From contig NZ_JAKSYI010000140.1 in assembly GCF_022829285.1 (NCBI RefSeq), forward strand, positions 1 to 60,764: a stretch of DNA of 60,764 nt, written 5' to 3'. The translations under genes and the position numbers were made by a program. Source of the stretch: Methylobacterium sp. J-078 (GTDB lineage Bacteria > Pseudomonadota > Alphaproteobacteria > Rhizobiales > Beijerinckiaceae). Below, piece by piece: positions 1 to 7,380 of this stretch (its first letter is position 1; each line of letters opens with the position of its first letter). Under the pieces are notes generated by a model. It searched no databases. It was not told where the DNA came from and worked only from the letters and a program-made list of their open reading frames with translations.

Positions 1-126
1 GACCTGCAGGTCGCCATCAATCGCTACATCGCCGAGCACAACCGTAGCCCAAAGCCCTTCATCTGGACTAAACCCGCCTCTGCAATCTTCGACGCCCTCA
101 GCCGAGCTCCTGAACCATCCGTCTGA
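1..126 (+). pseudogene. IS630-family transposase, C-terminal end (cut by window edge)
   Basis: Frame 1 from base 1 encodes a 41-residue tail ending in TGA at 124-126. It contains AINRYIAEHNRSPKPFIWT, the C-terminal signature of the DDE transposases of IS630-type elements. The rest of the gene lies outside the window, so its integrity cannot be judged. The right end of the element must lie within the next few tens of bases, close to the start of the DUF1906 gene. Confidence 0.85.
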
Positions 127-182
127 GTCAGAGCACTAGTACGCGGCTCAATACAAGCGCGGGAAAAATATTTATCCGGTTC

Positions 183-1634
183 TTGCAGCGCAATGGCGTG
201 GACACGATAATACGGTACTACGCCAGTACGGAACGTCCAAAGACGCTTACTCTGGACGAGGCAAAATTTCTTTCAACTGAAGGCTTCGCGATACTCCCAG
301 TTTTTCAGGACAGCAGTCGAAGAATTTCGGATTTCTCAACCGCATCCGGCAAGAAGAACGCCCGGAGTGCCGTCGCCTTCGCCAAATCGGTTGGACAGCC
401 CATCGGCGAAGGTAGCACGATAATTTTTGCTGTTGATCAGGAATACAATGTTTCTGAGATCGACGGCCCGATCCTCGACTACTTCAAGGCTGTAAAGACT
501 GCAATTGGACAGGATTTTAAAATCGGCTGTTATGGCAGTGGAGCAACGCTGAGCAAGCTGCTCTCCGAGAAGCTGATAGAGGTGCCATGGATCTCCATGT
601 CGCGCGCATTCACTGGCACTGAGCAGTTTTTTTACTCCAACAGGTGGGCGATTCGCCAAGTGCCGCCGGAGAGGACCGAATCCGGCAGCGGGATCGGGTA
701 TGACCGGAATGTCATCCGCATCGCCCGCAAGGATCTTGGTGCGTTTCAGGTGGGAGCGGACGACAAGGGCATGGTGGCCTGGGACGAGACCGGGGATGCG
801 ACCCTGGCCGCGCGCATCATGACCATCGTACCCGCTGCACCTGCCCCGACCGACCTGCTTGTTACGACCGAGGGACTCCGACTGCGGGACGCTCCCGGCG
901 GTATGATCATACGTGATCTCACGATCGGCGAACGTCTCGCCGCCATCGGTGCCGCCGACAATGCGGGATGGCGGAAGGTGCGCGCTGGTACCCAAGAGGG
1001 CTTCTGCTTCGGCAAGTATCTGCGTACGCCAGAGCGGCCCGAGGTCGAGGCGTTACTCCGGACGGCCATCGACGAATGGCTTCGTTTCGAGAAGGGCGCA
1101 GGCAACGAGAAGGTCGACCCATACTGCAGCTTCGTTCGCGAAATGTGGGCCGCGATCGGCGAACCCTACGACGGTCGCAGCACCTATTCTGACGGTCGGG
1201 ATGTCCCATGGTCGGCGGCATTCATTTCTTGGGTGGTGCGTCTCGCAGGGCCCGCCTATACCAACTTTCAATTCGCCTCGAGCCACTCGGTGTTCGTGAA
1301 CAACGCCATCAAAGCTCGCTTTACGGCGCGGAAGGACAAGCCATTTTGGGGCTTCCGGATCAACGAGGAAAAGCCTGCCCTCGGCGACATCATCCAGCGC
1401 AATCGGAGCGGCAACAACTTCAGCTTCTCGTATGCCGAGAACCACGCTCAGTATGAGAGCCACTCGGACATTGTGGTCGAGGTAACTCCCGATGCGGTAC
1501 GGGTGCTGGGCGGCAACGTCGGCGATACGGTGGGCTTCGGCACGAGGCTGCAAGAATACCACCTTGGGTCGGACGGCCATCTCAGACCCGACCAGGGTGT
1601 CATTGCATTGCTGAAGAACAGAGCCGGTCTCTAG
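183..1634 (+). CDS. DUF1906 - SH3 - DUF2272 protein, probably N-terminally truncated
   Basis: A 483-residue protein from TTG. Residues 1-200 match the DUF1906 (Rv2525c-like, glycoside-hydrolase-like TIM barrel) family, starting at the strand GVDTIIRYYAS. Residues about 225-283 form a bacterial SH3 repeat (TEGLRLRDAPGG...GFCFGKYL). Residues 287-480 match DUF2272 (PWSAAFISWVVRLAG, then SSHSVFV). This combination suggests a cell-wall-acting or secreted enzyme, but no activity can be assigned. The family's first strand, with its conserved GFD motif, is absent. The frame stays open upstream to a stop near 111 and reads helix-like residues (GKIFIRFLQRNGVD) but no start. The IS630 end lies there, so the gene probably lost its 5' end to the insertion. 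Expression is doubtful. Confidence 0.7.
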   Translation: MQRNGVDTIIRYYASTERPKTLTLDEAKFLSTEGFAILPVFQDSSRRISDFSTASGKKNARSAVAFAKSVGQPIGEGSTIIFAVDQEYNVSEIDGPILDYFKAVKTAIGQDFKIGCYGSGATLSKLLSEKLIEVPWISMSRAFTGTEQFFYSNRWAIRQVPPERTESGSGIGYDRNVIRIARKDLGAFQVGADDKGMVAWDETGDATLAARIMTIVPAAPAPTDLLVTTEGLRLRDAPGGMIIRDLTIGERLAAIGAADNAGWRKVRAGTQEGFCFGKYLRTPERPEVEALLRTAIDEWLRFEKGAGNEKVDPYCSFVREMWAAIGEPYDGRSTYSDGRDVPWSAAFISWVVRLAGPAYTNFQFASSHSVFVNNAIKARFTARKDKPFWGFRINEEKPALGDIIQRNRSGNNFSFSYAENHAQYESHSDIVVEVTPDAVRVLGGNVGDTVGFGTRLQEYHLGSDGHLRPDQGVIALLKNRAGL

Positions 1635-1903
1635 ATCGAGGGATCATCGTCAGCTTACGAATATGCTAAACGTCTTGCCTCTGGCGGTTGATATTGGTGC
1701 GGGCACAGCCTCGGAAGTTCGCTATCGAAAGGCCTTCCTGCAAAATACTCATGCCTTCCGCAGGAGCACACGCTTTCTGGAAGTTGCTCAGACTGGCTGC
1801 GGCTTTGAGATGGAATCGGGGGGACGGAACGTCCACTTCGGGGCGGAAGGCCAGGGTCCGACGATCCCCCGCTCGCCCATGTCCGCCCCCGGCCGCGAAC
1901 CCC

Positions 1904-3418
1904 CTACCGCCCAATCACCGCCCGGACCGACCACGTCCCCCAATAGACCGGGCGGCCGAACACGCTGGAGGCCCCCGTGCCGGCCTGTCCCGGCGCGAGG
2001 CGGTCGAGCCAGGTCACGAGGCCGGCCTTGGCGCGGTAGCTCGTGGGCGTGGCGAGGTTGCCGTAGCGGTCGGTCATCCAGAAGTGCTGGCTGCGTCCGA
2101 AGCGACCCGAGCCGTCGCCCCCCGAGCGCAGGCCGAGATACGCGGTGGAGCGCATGATCGCCTGCGGTTCGGAGAACCAGGTCAGGCCCGCCAGCGAGCC
2201 CGGCGCGAGGTCGGCGGTGTACTGCACGCAGATGTCCGAGACCGGGCCGTCCATGGTGTTGGCCGGGCGGTTGCAGCGATAGGCCACCACCCAGCGGTCC
2301 ATGTCACGGGCCTTGGCCACGCGCACGAGGCTCTTGTTCGGCAGGGGCTGCGCGATGGTGCGGGCCGCGGACCAGGGCCGGTCGGCGGTGAGGTCGCGGC
2401 TGGTGCGCAGGTAGAGGCCCATGCGCCGGGTCGCCACCGGCTCGTTGCAGTCGGAGGGCAGCACGTCGGTGTAGAAGTAGTGGTAGACCTGATCGACCAC
2501 GCTGATCGAACCGACGAGGTCGGTCCGGTCGAAGCCCTGGCCCTGGCAATGGCCCACCACCGGCGCGCCGGTCTCGTCCAGGACGACGCCAGGATCGGGC
2601 TCGGCCTCCGTCCGCCCGCGGCGACGGCGCCCGCGCGGCTCCGGGTCCGTCTTGCCCAGCGGCGTCCAGGTCGTCCCGGCCTCCGCGCCGCCGCGGATGT
2701 CGAAGCGGGTGAAGTCGAGGGTGCGGGCCTGGAGCAGGGCGTGCCGGTTGCCGTTCTCCGTCGGCATCGCCGCGAGGAAAAACACGTAGCTGTAGGCGTC
2801 CCCGCCCCAGTCGCGGCCCGCCACCGTGATCGGGTGGCGCGCGGCGATGCCCTCGGCCGTGGTCTCGGGCGGCGGGGCGGCCTCGCGGCGGCGCCCGCGT
2901 CGCCCGCGCGCCTCCCGGGGCCGCTCCGCCGCGCGGGTCACCTCCCAGAGGCGCCCCTGCACCGGCGGCATCGTGGTGGCGAGCTGTTCCGGCATCGCGC
3001 CCGCCCGCACCGAGCCGCCGTCGAGGGGGTCGCCGGCCCGGCGCGGCGCGCAGGTCTCGGCCCCGCGCCGGGACGGGCCAGCGAGGGGCGTCTCCGCCTG
3101 GTAGACCGCCTGGAGCGGCCCGGTGCCGGGCGTCGTGCGCAGGATCTGCACGCCGCTGACGGATTCGCAGGCGCGCGGGGCCACGAACACGCCCTCCGCC
3201 TCGGTGCCCCGGCAGATCTCCAGGCTGCCGCCGCCGGTCACGTAGCAGCTGGTGTCGGTGGTCTGCGCGCCGGCCGCCGTGCCGCCGGCGAGCACGGCCG
3301 AGGTGGCGAGGACGGTGGCCGCGACGGCCGTTGCGAAGGCGCTCGGGTGCGCCGCGAGGGGGGAGGGCTTGGGATCGATCACGGGACACAGGGGTAACGC
3401 GCGCGGAGCATTCGGCAA
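1904..3418 (-). CDS. Secreted protein of unknown function, Arg-rich, propeller-like
   Basis: A 504-residue protein, unrecognised by family. The N-terminal region has a hydrophobic stretch ending AGGTAAGAQ, consistent with a Sec signal peptide after an unusually long n-region; an internal GTG (at the VIDPKP segment) would give a more normal signal. The mature part contains several short modules of the type W-x-V-AYRC, QHFWMTDRYGN and YWGTWSVR, reminiscent of beta-propeller or family-43 glycosidase-like folds. It also has low-complexity Arg-rich inserts (REARGRRGRRRE, EPRGRRRRGRTE). Paired cysteines suit a periplasmic or extracellular location. It stands alone, convergent with the DUF1906 gene. 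No catalytic motif was recognised. Confidence 0.6.
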   Translation of the reverse strand: MPNAPRALPLCPVIDPKPSPLAAHPSAFATAVAATVLATSAVLAGGTAAGAQTTDTSCYVTGGGSLEICRGTEAEGVFVAPRACESVSGVQILRTTPGTGPLQAVYQAETPLAGPSRRGAETCAPRRAGDPLDGGSVRAGAMPEQLATTMPPVQGRLWEVTRAAERPREARGRRGRRREAAPPPETTAEGIAARHPITVAGRDWGGDAYSYVFFLAAMPTENGNRHALLQARTLDFTRFDIRGGAEAGTTWTPLGKTDPEPRGRRRRGRTEAEPDPGVVLDETGAPVVGHCQGQGFDRTDLVGSISVVDQVYHYFYTDVLPSDCNEPVATRRMGLYLRTSRDLTADRPWSAARTIAQPLPNKSLVRVAKARDMDRWVVAYRCNRPANTMDGPVSDICVQYTADLAPGSLAGLTWFSEPQAIMRSTAYLGLRSGGDGSGRFGRSQHFWMTDRYGNLATPTSYRAKAGLVTWLDRLAPGQAGTGASSVFGRPVYWGTWSVRAVIGR

Positions 3419-3487
3419 GGCGCGCGTGCCGCGCCATCCACACCGCGCGGGGTCACGATCGCGCGGGGAAGTACCGAGGCCCCGGCC

Positions 3488-4780
3488 TCACGGTGCGACG
3501 CGGGCTTCCGTCCCGCACCATTCGGCGACGAACAGCGCCATCGCGGTGGTGATCCGCTGCACGGAGGCGAGGCTCACGCACTCGTCGAAGCCGTGGATGT
3601 TCCGGCTGAACGGTCCGTAGCAGAGTGCCGGCACCCGGTCGTAGAGGGCATAGACCCGGGTATCGAGGTAGCTCGGCGACATGAAGCTCTGGAGGGCCTC
3701 GCCGGTGGCAGCCCGGTGCGCGCGGCCGAGCACGCCTTCCGCCTCCGAGCCCTCGGGGAGGGCGTAGCCCTCGGCGAAGAACCCGTTGAAGGCGACGCGG
3801 GGCGGCGTGTTCGACAGGAAGGCGTCGTCCCGGGCGAAGTCGGCCACCGCCTGCTCCACCGCGCGGGCGGCCTGCGCCGCCGAGACGCCGGGATAGAGCG
3901 CGATGCGGCAGTCGATCCGGCACCAGGCCGGCACCGAGGAGGCCCAGTCGCCGCCCTCGATCCGGCCGACATTGAGGTTGATGGCGTCGGGCTCCTCGGC
4001 GAAGTGCGGATGGACCGCCTTCTCGGCGTTCCAGCGCGCTTCCAGCGCCCGCAGGGCGCCGATGACCCGGTAGGTGGCGTCGATGGCGTTGGCGCCCGCC
4101 CCCATCTCGCGGACATGGACCGGGCGCCCGCGCACCTCCACGGTGAACCAGAGCACGCCGACATTGGCCCGCACCAGCTTCTCGTCCTCCGGCTCGGGGA
4201 TCAGCACGGCGTCGGCCCGGTAGCCGCGCAGGTGGGTCATCAGAGCGCCGTTGCCGGTGGATTCCTCCTCGACCACGGATTGCAGGGTGACGGTGGCGGC
4301 CGGCTGCAGGCCGATCCGCGCCAGCGCGTCGAGGGCGAACAGGTTGGCGGCGTGGCCCGCCTTCATGTCGGCGGCCCCGCGACCGTACATCCAGTCGCCG
4401 TCGATGACGGGCTCGAAGGGCGGGTGGGTCCAGAGGTCGGCGGGCCCGGGCGGCACCACGTCGACATGGGCCTGGAGGATCAGCGAGCGCCCGGTCTCGG
4501 CCCGCGGCCGGTGGATGCCGACCACGAGGGGGGCTTGCGAATGCGTGTCCGACATCGCCGCCCCGCCCGGATGGGCGGCCAGCGCCGCCCCGTCCATGGT
4601 GAAGCGGTCCAGCGCGTAGCCCCGCGCGCGAAAGGCGCGGAACACGAAGTCCTGGATCGCGTGCTCGGCGCCCCGCGTGGAGCCGAACCGCACCAGGGCC
4701 TGTGTGTGGGCGACCTGCTCGGGAAATCCCGCCGCGACGGCCTCGGTGATGCGGGCGGCAAGGGCGGGATCGAGGGGCAT
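3488..4780 (-). CDS. M20-family metallo-deacylase/peptidase (ArgE/DapE type)
   Basis: A 430-residue hydrolase of the ArgE/DapE/ACY1 family, which cleaves N-acyl amino acids or small peptides with two zinc ions. Metal-site motifs are visible: HVDVVP (His ligand and adjacent Asp), YGRGAADMKAG (bridging Asp) and VVEEESTGNGAL (catalytic Glu and ligand). The dimerisation lid lies between them and the C-terminal His region. The ATG at 4778-4780 is preferred over an upstream frame extension because homology begins there (MPLDPALAARITEAVAAGF). The gene follows the iron-linked membrane operon by 47 bases on the same strand and could be read from it. The substrate cannot be told from sequence. Confidence 0.85.
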   Translation of the reverse strand: MPLDPALAARITEAVAAGFPEQVAHTQALVRFGSTRGAEHAIQDFVFRAFRARGYALDRFTMDGAALAAHPGGAAMSDTHSQAPLVVGIHRPRAETGRSLILQAHVDVVPPGPADLWTHPPFEPVIDGDWMYGRGAADMKAGHAANLFALDALARIGLQPAATVTLQSVVEEESTGNGALMTHLRGYRADAVLIPEPEDEKLVRANVGVLWFTVEVRGRPVHVREMGAGANAIDATYRVIGALRALEARWNAEKAVHPHFAEEPDAINLNVGRIEGGDWASSVPAWCRIDCRIALYPGVSAAQAARAVEQAVADFARDDAFLSNTPPRVAFNGFFAEGYALPEGSEAEGVLGRAHRAATGEALQSFMSPSYLDTRVYALYDRVPALCYGPFSRNIHGFDECVSLASVQRITTAMALFVAEWCGTEARVAP

Positions 4781-4827
4781 CGGCGTATCCTGGCTGGGGC
4801 CGTGCCAGGGTAGCGGCGCCCGTCCGG

Positions 4828-5166
4828 TTAGGCGAGGAGGGCGGCGGCCAGGGCGAGCGGCAGGGCGAGGATCGCGGCGGGCCGGACCCAGCGCGGGCGA
4901 TACGAGACCAGCCCGACCACGAGGAGCGCCGCCCCGGTGAGCGAGCCGATCCACTGCACGGGGCCGAAATTCCAGTCCGAGGTCAGGATCGCGGCGGCGA
5001 ACGAGACCGCGATGACGGCCCAGCCGCTGAGGCGCAGGGCTCTCGCCCGCGCGCGGCTCTGCGGCAGGCCCGCGATGGCCCTGTGGTGACGGTCCATCGA
5101 GAGGCAGAGCGCGGCGAGCCCGGCGAAGCTCAAGGTCAGGTTGAGGGCGACGGAGAGCGGCGTCAT
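4828..5166 (-). CDS. DUF3325-type small membrane protein
   Basis: A 112-residue, very hydrophobic protein with about three to four membrane segments, resembling DUF3325. Proteins of this type are found downstream of PepSY-TM genes in siderophore-iron loci. Its ATG (5164-5166) overlaps the TGA of the preceding PepSY gene in an ATGA arrangement, so translation is coupled. It is the last gene of a three-gene unit (DUF3649, PepSY, DUF3325). A supporting role in inner-membrane reduction or handling of ferric siderophores is inferred from family context only. Confidence 0.75.
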   Translation of the reverse strand: MTPLSVALNLTLSFAGLAALCLSMDRHHRAIAGLPQSRARARALRLSGWAVIAVSFAAAILTSDWNFGPVQWIGSLTGAALLVVGLVSYRPRWVRPAAILALPLALAAALLA

Positions 5167-6701
5167 GCTTGGGCGAACCCCTTCTGTGTCAGGCCCGCGT
5201 CGCGTCCGGCCGGGCGCGCGGCCCGGCGCCGCGCCTCGTAGAGCCCGACCTTGCGGCCCCCGAGGGCCAGGACGAGGCCGAGGACCAGCATGGCGGCGTC
5301 GAACCACAGGAAATCGAGGCCGCGATCCGTGGTCAGCCAGCCGACCACCGGCACCGCGCCGAACAGGCCGCCCGCCGCCAGCCCCATTTCGGCCCAGGCC
5401 CGGCGATGCGGCCGGGCCAGGGGCACCAGGGCGGCGAGCCCCCAGGCGCCGAAGAACGCCGCGCCTTCCCAGGTGGCCCGGTGCGCCAGTTCCACCGGCA
5501 GCAGCCGGTTGGCCAGGAACAGCGCCGCGATGCCGATGGGCAGGCCGAGGATCGTGCCGATGTTCAGGCTGCGCACGAGGCGCAGGCCGAAGCCTGGGAC
5601 CTCGCCGGCCTTCGGCGTCCGGGCGACGGTCCACAGCACCAGGCCCGTGGCGATGGTGGCCGAGCCCATTACGCCGCACAGGAAGAACAGCAGCCGCAGG
5701 GCGCCGCTGGCGAAGTGCGCCTCGTGCAGGCCCATGAAGCTGGTGAAGGCGTGCGCGGCCGGCCGCATGCCGCCGACGCGCTCGACGATCGCGCCTGAGG
5801 CCGCGTCGAAGGCGATCTGCGGGTGCTGGTGGGCGAGGCCGTGCGGCTCCTCGAACACCGCGACCACGGTCGCGTTGGCGTCGCCCGGATTGTTGACGAT
5901 CACCATCTCGAGGGGCTCGGAGACCTCCGCCCGCGCCCGCGCGAGGAGGGGCGCCAGCGGCACGGCCTCGCCGGGCCGTCCGGCGGCGGGGCGCCAGGTC
6001 GTGCTCTGGGCGGATTCGACGTAGAAGCGCATCTCGTCGCCCTTGTAGGCGGCCGTGACGCCCCAGGGCATGTACATCACGCCGAGGGTGACGATGCCCG
6101 TGTAGGTGATCATGAGGTGGAAGGGCAGCGCCAGCACGCCGGTGACGTTATGCGCATCGAGCCAGCCGCGCTGGGTCGACCTGTCCCGCCGGAAGGTGAA
6201 GAAGTCCGCGATGATGCGCCGGTGCGTGACGATGCCGGAGATCAGGGCGACGAGGAGGATCATCGCGGCGAGGCCGACGATCCAGCGGCCGAGCACCGGC
6301 ATCATCTGAAGTTCGTAGTGGAAGCGGTAGAGGAAGTCGCCGCCCTGGGTCGCCCGCGCCCGGGTCGGTTCCCCCGTCCCGGCATCCAGCATGGCTTGGC
6401 CCAGCGGCGCTTCCAGGCTGTCCATCCAGTAGACCCCAAGCAACGGCCGGTCCGGCTGCGGCAGCGAGACGTACCAGGCCATCGCCTTCGGGGCATGGGT
6501 CTTGAGGTAGGCGAGCCCACGCTCGGCGGCCGGTGCGGGTTCGCTCGGGCCTGCGCGCAGTTCCGGCCGCATCCAGAGCGAGATGTCCGTGCGGTAATAG
6601 GTGGCGGTGCCGGTGACGAAGACCGCGAACATCACCCAGCCGGCCACAAGCCCCGACCAGGTGTGCAGCCAGCCCATGGATTGGCGGAAAGCCTGCCTCA
6701 T
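5163..6701 (-). CDS. PepSY-associated transmembrane protein, likely ferric-siderophore reductase
   Basis: A 512-residue inner-membrane protein of the PepSY-TM family. It opens with RQSMGWLHTWSGLVAGWVMF, the typical first amphipathic/membrane segment carrying the HTWSG histidine. Large periplasmic loops follow, with further membrane helices (IVGLAAMILLVALISGIVTHRR; DAHNVTGVLALPFHLMITYTGI) and a hydrophobic C-terminal half. Histidines at helix ends could bind heme. Relatives such as FpvG of Pseudomonas reduce siderophore-bound iron. ATG at 6699-6701 overlaps the stop of the upstream DUF3649 gene (ATGA), and its own stop overlaps the DUF3325 start, so the three are a coupled operon. A longer in-frame extension upstream was rejected because homology starts here. 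Confidence 0.85.
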   Translation of the reverse strand: MRQAFRQSMGWLHTWSGLVAGWVMFAVFVTGTATYYRTDISLWMRPELRAGPSEPAPAAERGLAYLKTHAPKAMAWYVSLPQPDRPLLGVYWMDSLEAPLGQAMLDAGTGEPTRARATQGGDFLYRFHYELQMMPVLGRWIVGLAAMILLVALISGIVTHRRIIADFFTFRRDRSTQRGWLDAHNVTGVLALPFHLMITYTGIVTLGVMYMPWGVTAAYKGDEMRFYVESAQSTTWRPAAGRPGEAVPLAPLLARARAEVSEPLEMVIVNNPGDANATVVAVFEEPHGLAHQHPQIAFDAASGAIVERVGGMRPAAHAFTSFMGLHEAHFASGALRLLFFLCGVMGSATIATGLVLWTVARTPKAGEVPGFGLRLVRSLNIGTILGLPIGIAALFLANRLLPVELAHRATWEGAAFFGAWGLAALVPLARPHRRAWAEMGLAAGGLFGAVPVVGWLTTDRGLDFLWFDAAMLVLGLVLALGGRKVGLYEARRRAARPAGRDAGLTQKGFAQA

Positions 6702-7033
6702 GCCGGCGGCCCCATCGGCGCGAGGGTCATCGCCGCCCAGACGCCGAGGCCGAGCAGCGCCGCCGGCAGGACCAGGCCCAGGGTGGCCCGGGCCAGGGTG
6801 CGCGCGGCGAAGACCCAGATCACGGCGCCTGCCAGGATCGCGAAGCTGAGGAGGGTCGCGGTCGCGACGGCCTCCGAGCGGACCATCGGCAGGGTCAGGG
6901 ACAGGAAGGCGGTAGCGAGCGCGGCCACCGCGTAGCCCCCGAAGGCCGCCAGCAGCACCCGGCCGGCCACCGCCGCGCGGTAGCGCCAGCCGCCCCTGAA
7001 GCGTTCCCGGTCGATGGGGCTTTGGTTCGTCAC
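6698..7033 (-). CDS. DUF3649-type membrane protein, first gene of iron operon
   Basis: A 111-residue protein with three or so membrane helices (AAVAGRVLLAAFGGYAVAALATAF; ATLLSFAILAGAVIWVFA; VLPAALLGLGVWAAM), matching DUF3649, a family linked to iron transport loci. GTG at 7031-7033 is chosen over the ATG at 7070-7072 because a strong GGAGGT lies seven bases before the GTG, while the ATG has no ribosome site. The stop overlaps the PepSY start. No TonB-dependent receptor lies upstream, which is unusual for this operon type. The promoter region carries an Irr-like box (7212-7228). Confidence 0.75.
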   Translation of the reverse strand: MTNQSPIDRERFRGGWRYRAAVAGRVLLAAFGGYAVAALATAFLSLTLPMVRSEAVATATLLSFAILAGAVIWVFAARTLARATLGLVLPAALLGLGVWAAMTLAPMGPPA

Positions 7034-7380
7034 GGGCAGCACCTCCGATGCGGGCGGCGCGGATCCAGGCATGGCCGGACCGGCAGCAACAGGGACGGGA
7101 TCGACCCGGACAGATCTCCGGAAACCGCAGCATTACGGCCCGAACACCATCGCGCCGGACGATGACGACCTCGCTATAGCGAGCCCGGTCTTGGGGTCGC
7201 AAACCCTATGTTGTGGAATGATTCCAAGGCGACGGTTGCGATCCCGTCGCCGGCCGCGCCGAAGCCGGTTCTGCCGCGCCCGACCGGGCTGTCGGACTCG
7301 AAACCAGTGCGTGCAGGCTCGGCTTGCGGTCGCGCCTGGGTCGCGGCTAGTACCGGGGAGACCCTCGAGGATGCGGCAGG
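7034..7380. promoter_or_regulatory. Divergent regulatory region between iron operon and helicase-nuclease gene
   Basis: 347 bases between two outward-reading genes. It holds a candidate promoter for the left operon (minus strand: -35 TTGCGA at 7197-7202, 18-base spacer, -10 TATAGC at 7173-7178), a perfect palindrome CTCGCTATAGCGAG at 7170-7183 over that -10, and an iron control element at 7212-7228 just upstream of the -35. No gene is visible inside it. No clear promoter was seen for the rightward gene. Confidence 0.55.
7212..7228. promoter_or_regulatory. Iron control element (ICE), probable Irr site
   Basis: The 17 bases TGTGGAATGATTCCAAG match 15 of 17 positions of the rhizobial iron control element TTTRGAAYNRTTCYAAA as recalled from Irr studies, and include the perfect inverted repeat TGGAAT-G-ATTCCA. 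The site sits about 10 bases upstream of the candidate -35 of the DUF3649-PepSY-DUF3325 operon. In alphaproteobacteria Irr binds such sites when iron is scarce. Confidence 0.65.

Noticed and set aside
1688..3397. 569-residue plus-strand frame opposite the secreted unknown protein
   Set aside because: Low-complexity His/Arg/Gly/Ala composition without a signal peptide or motif; the minus frame has a signal peptide and more natural amino-acid use.
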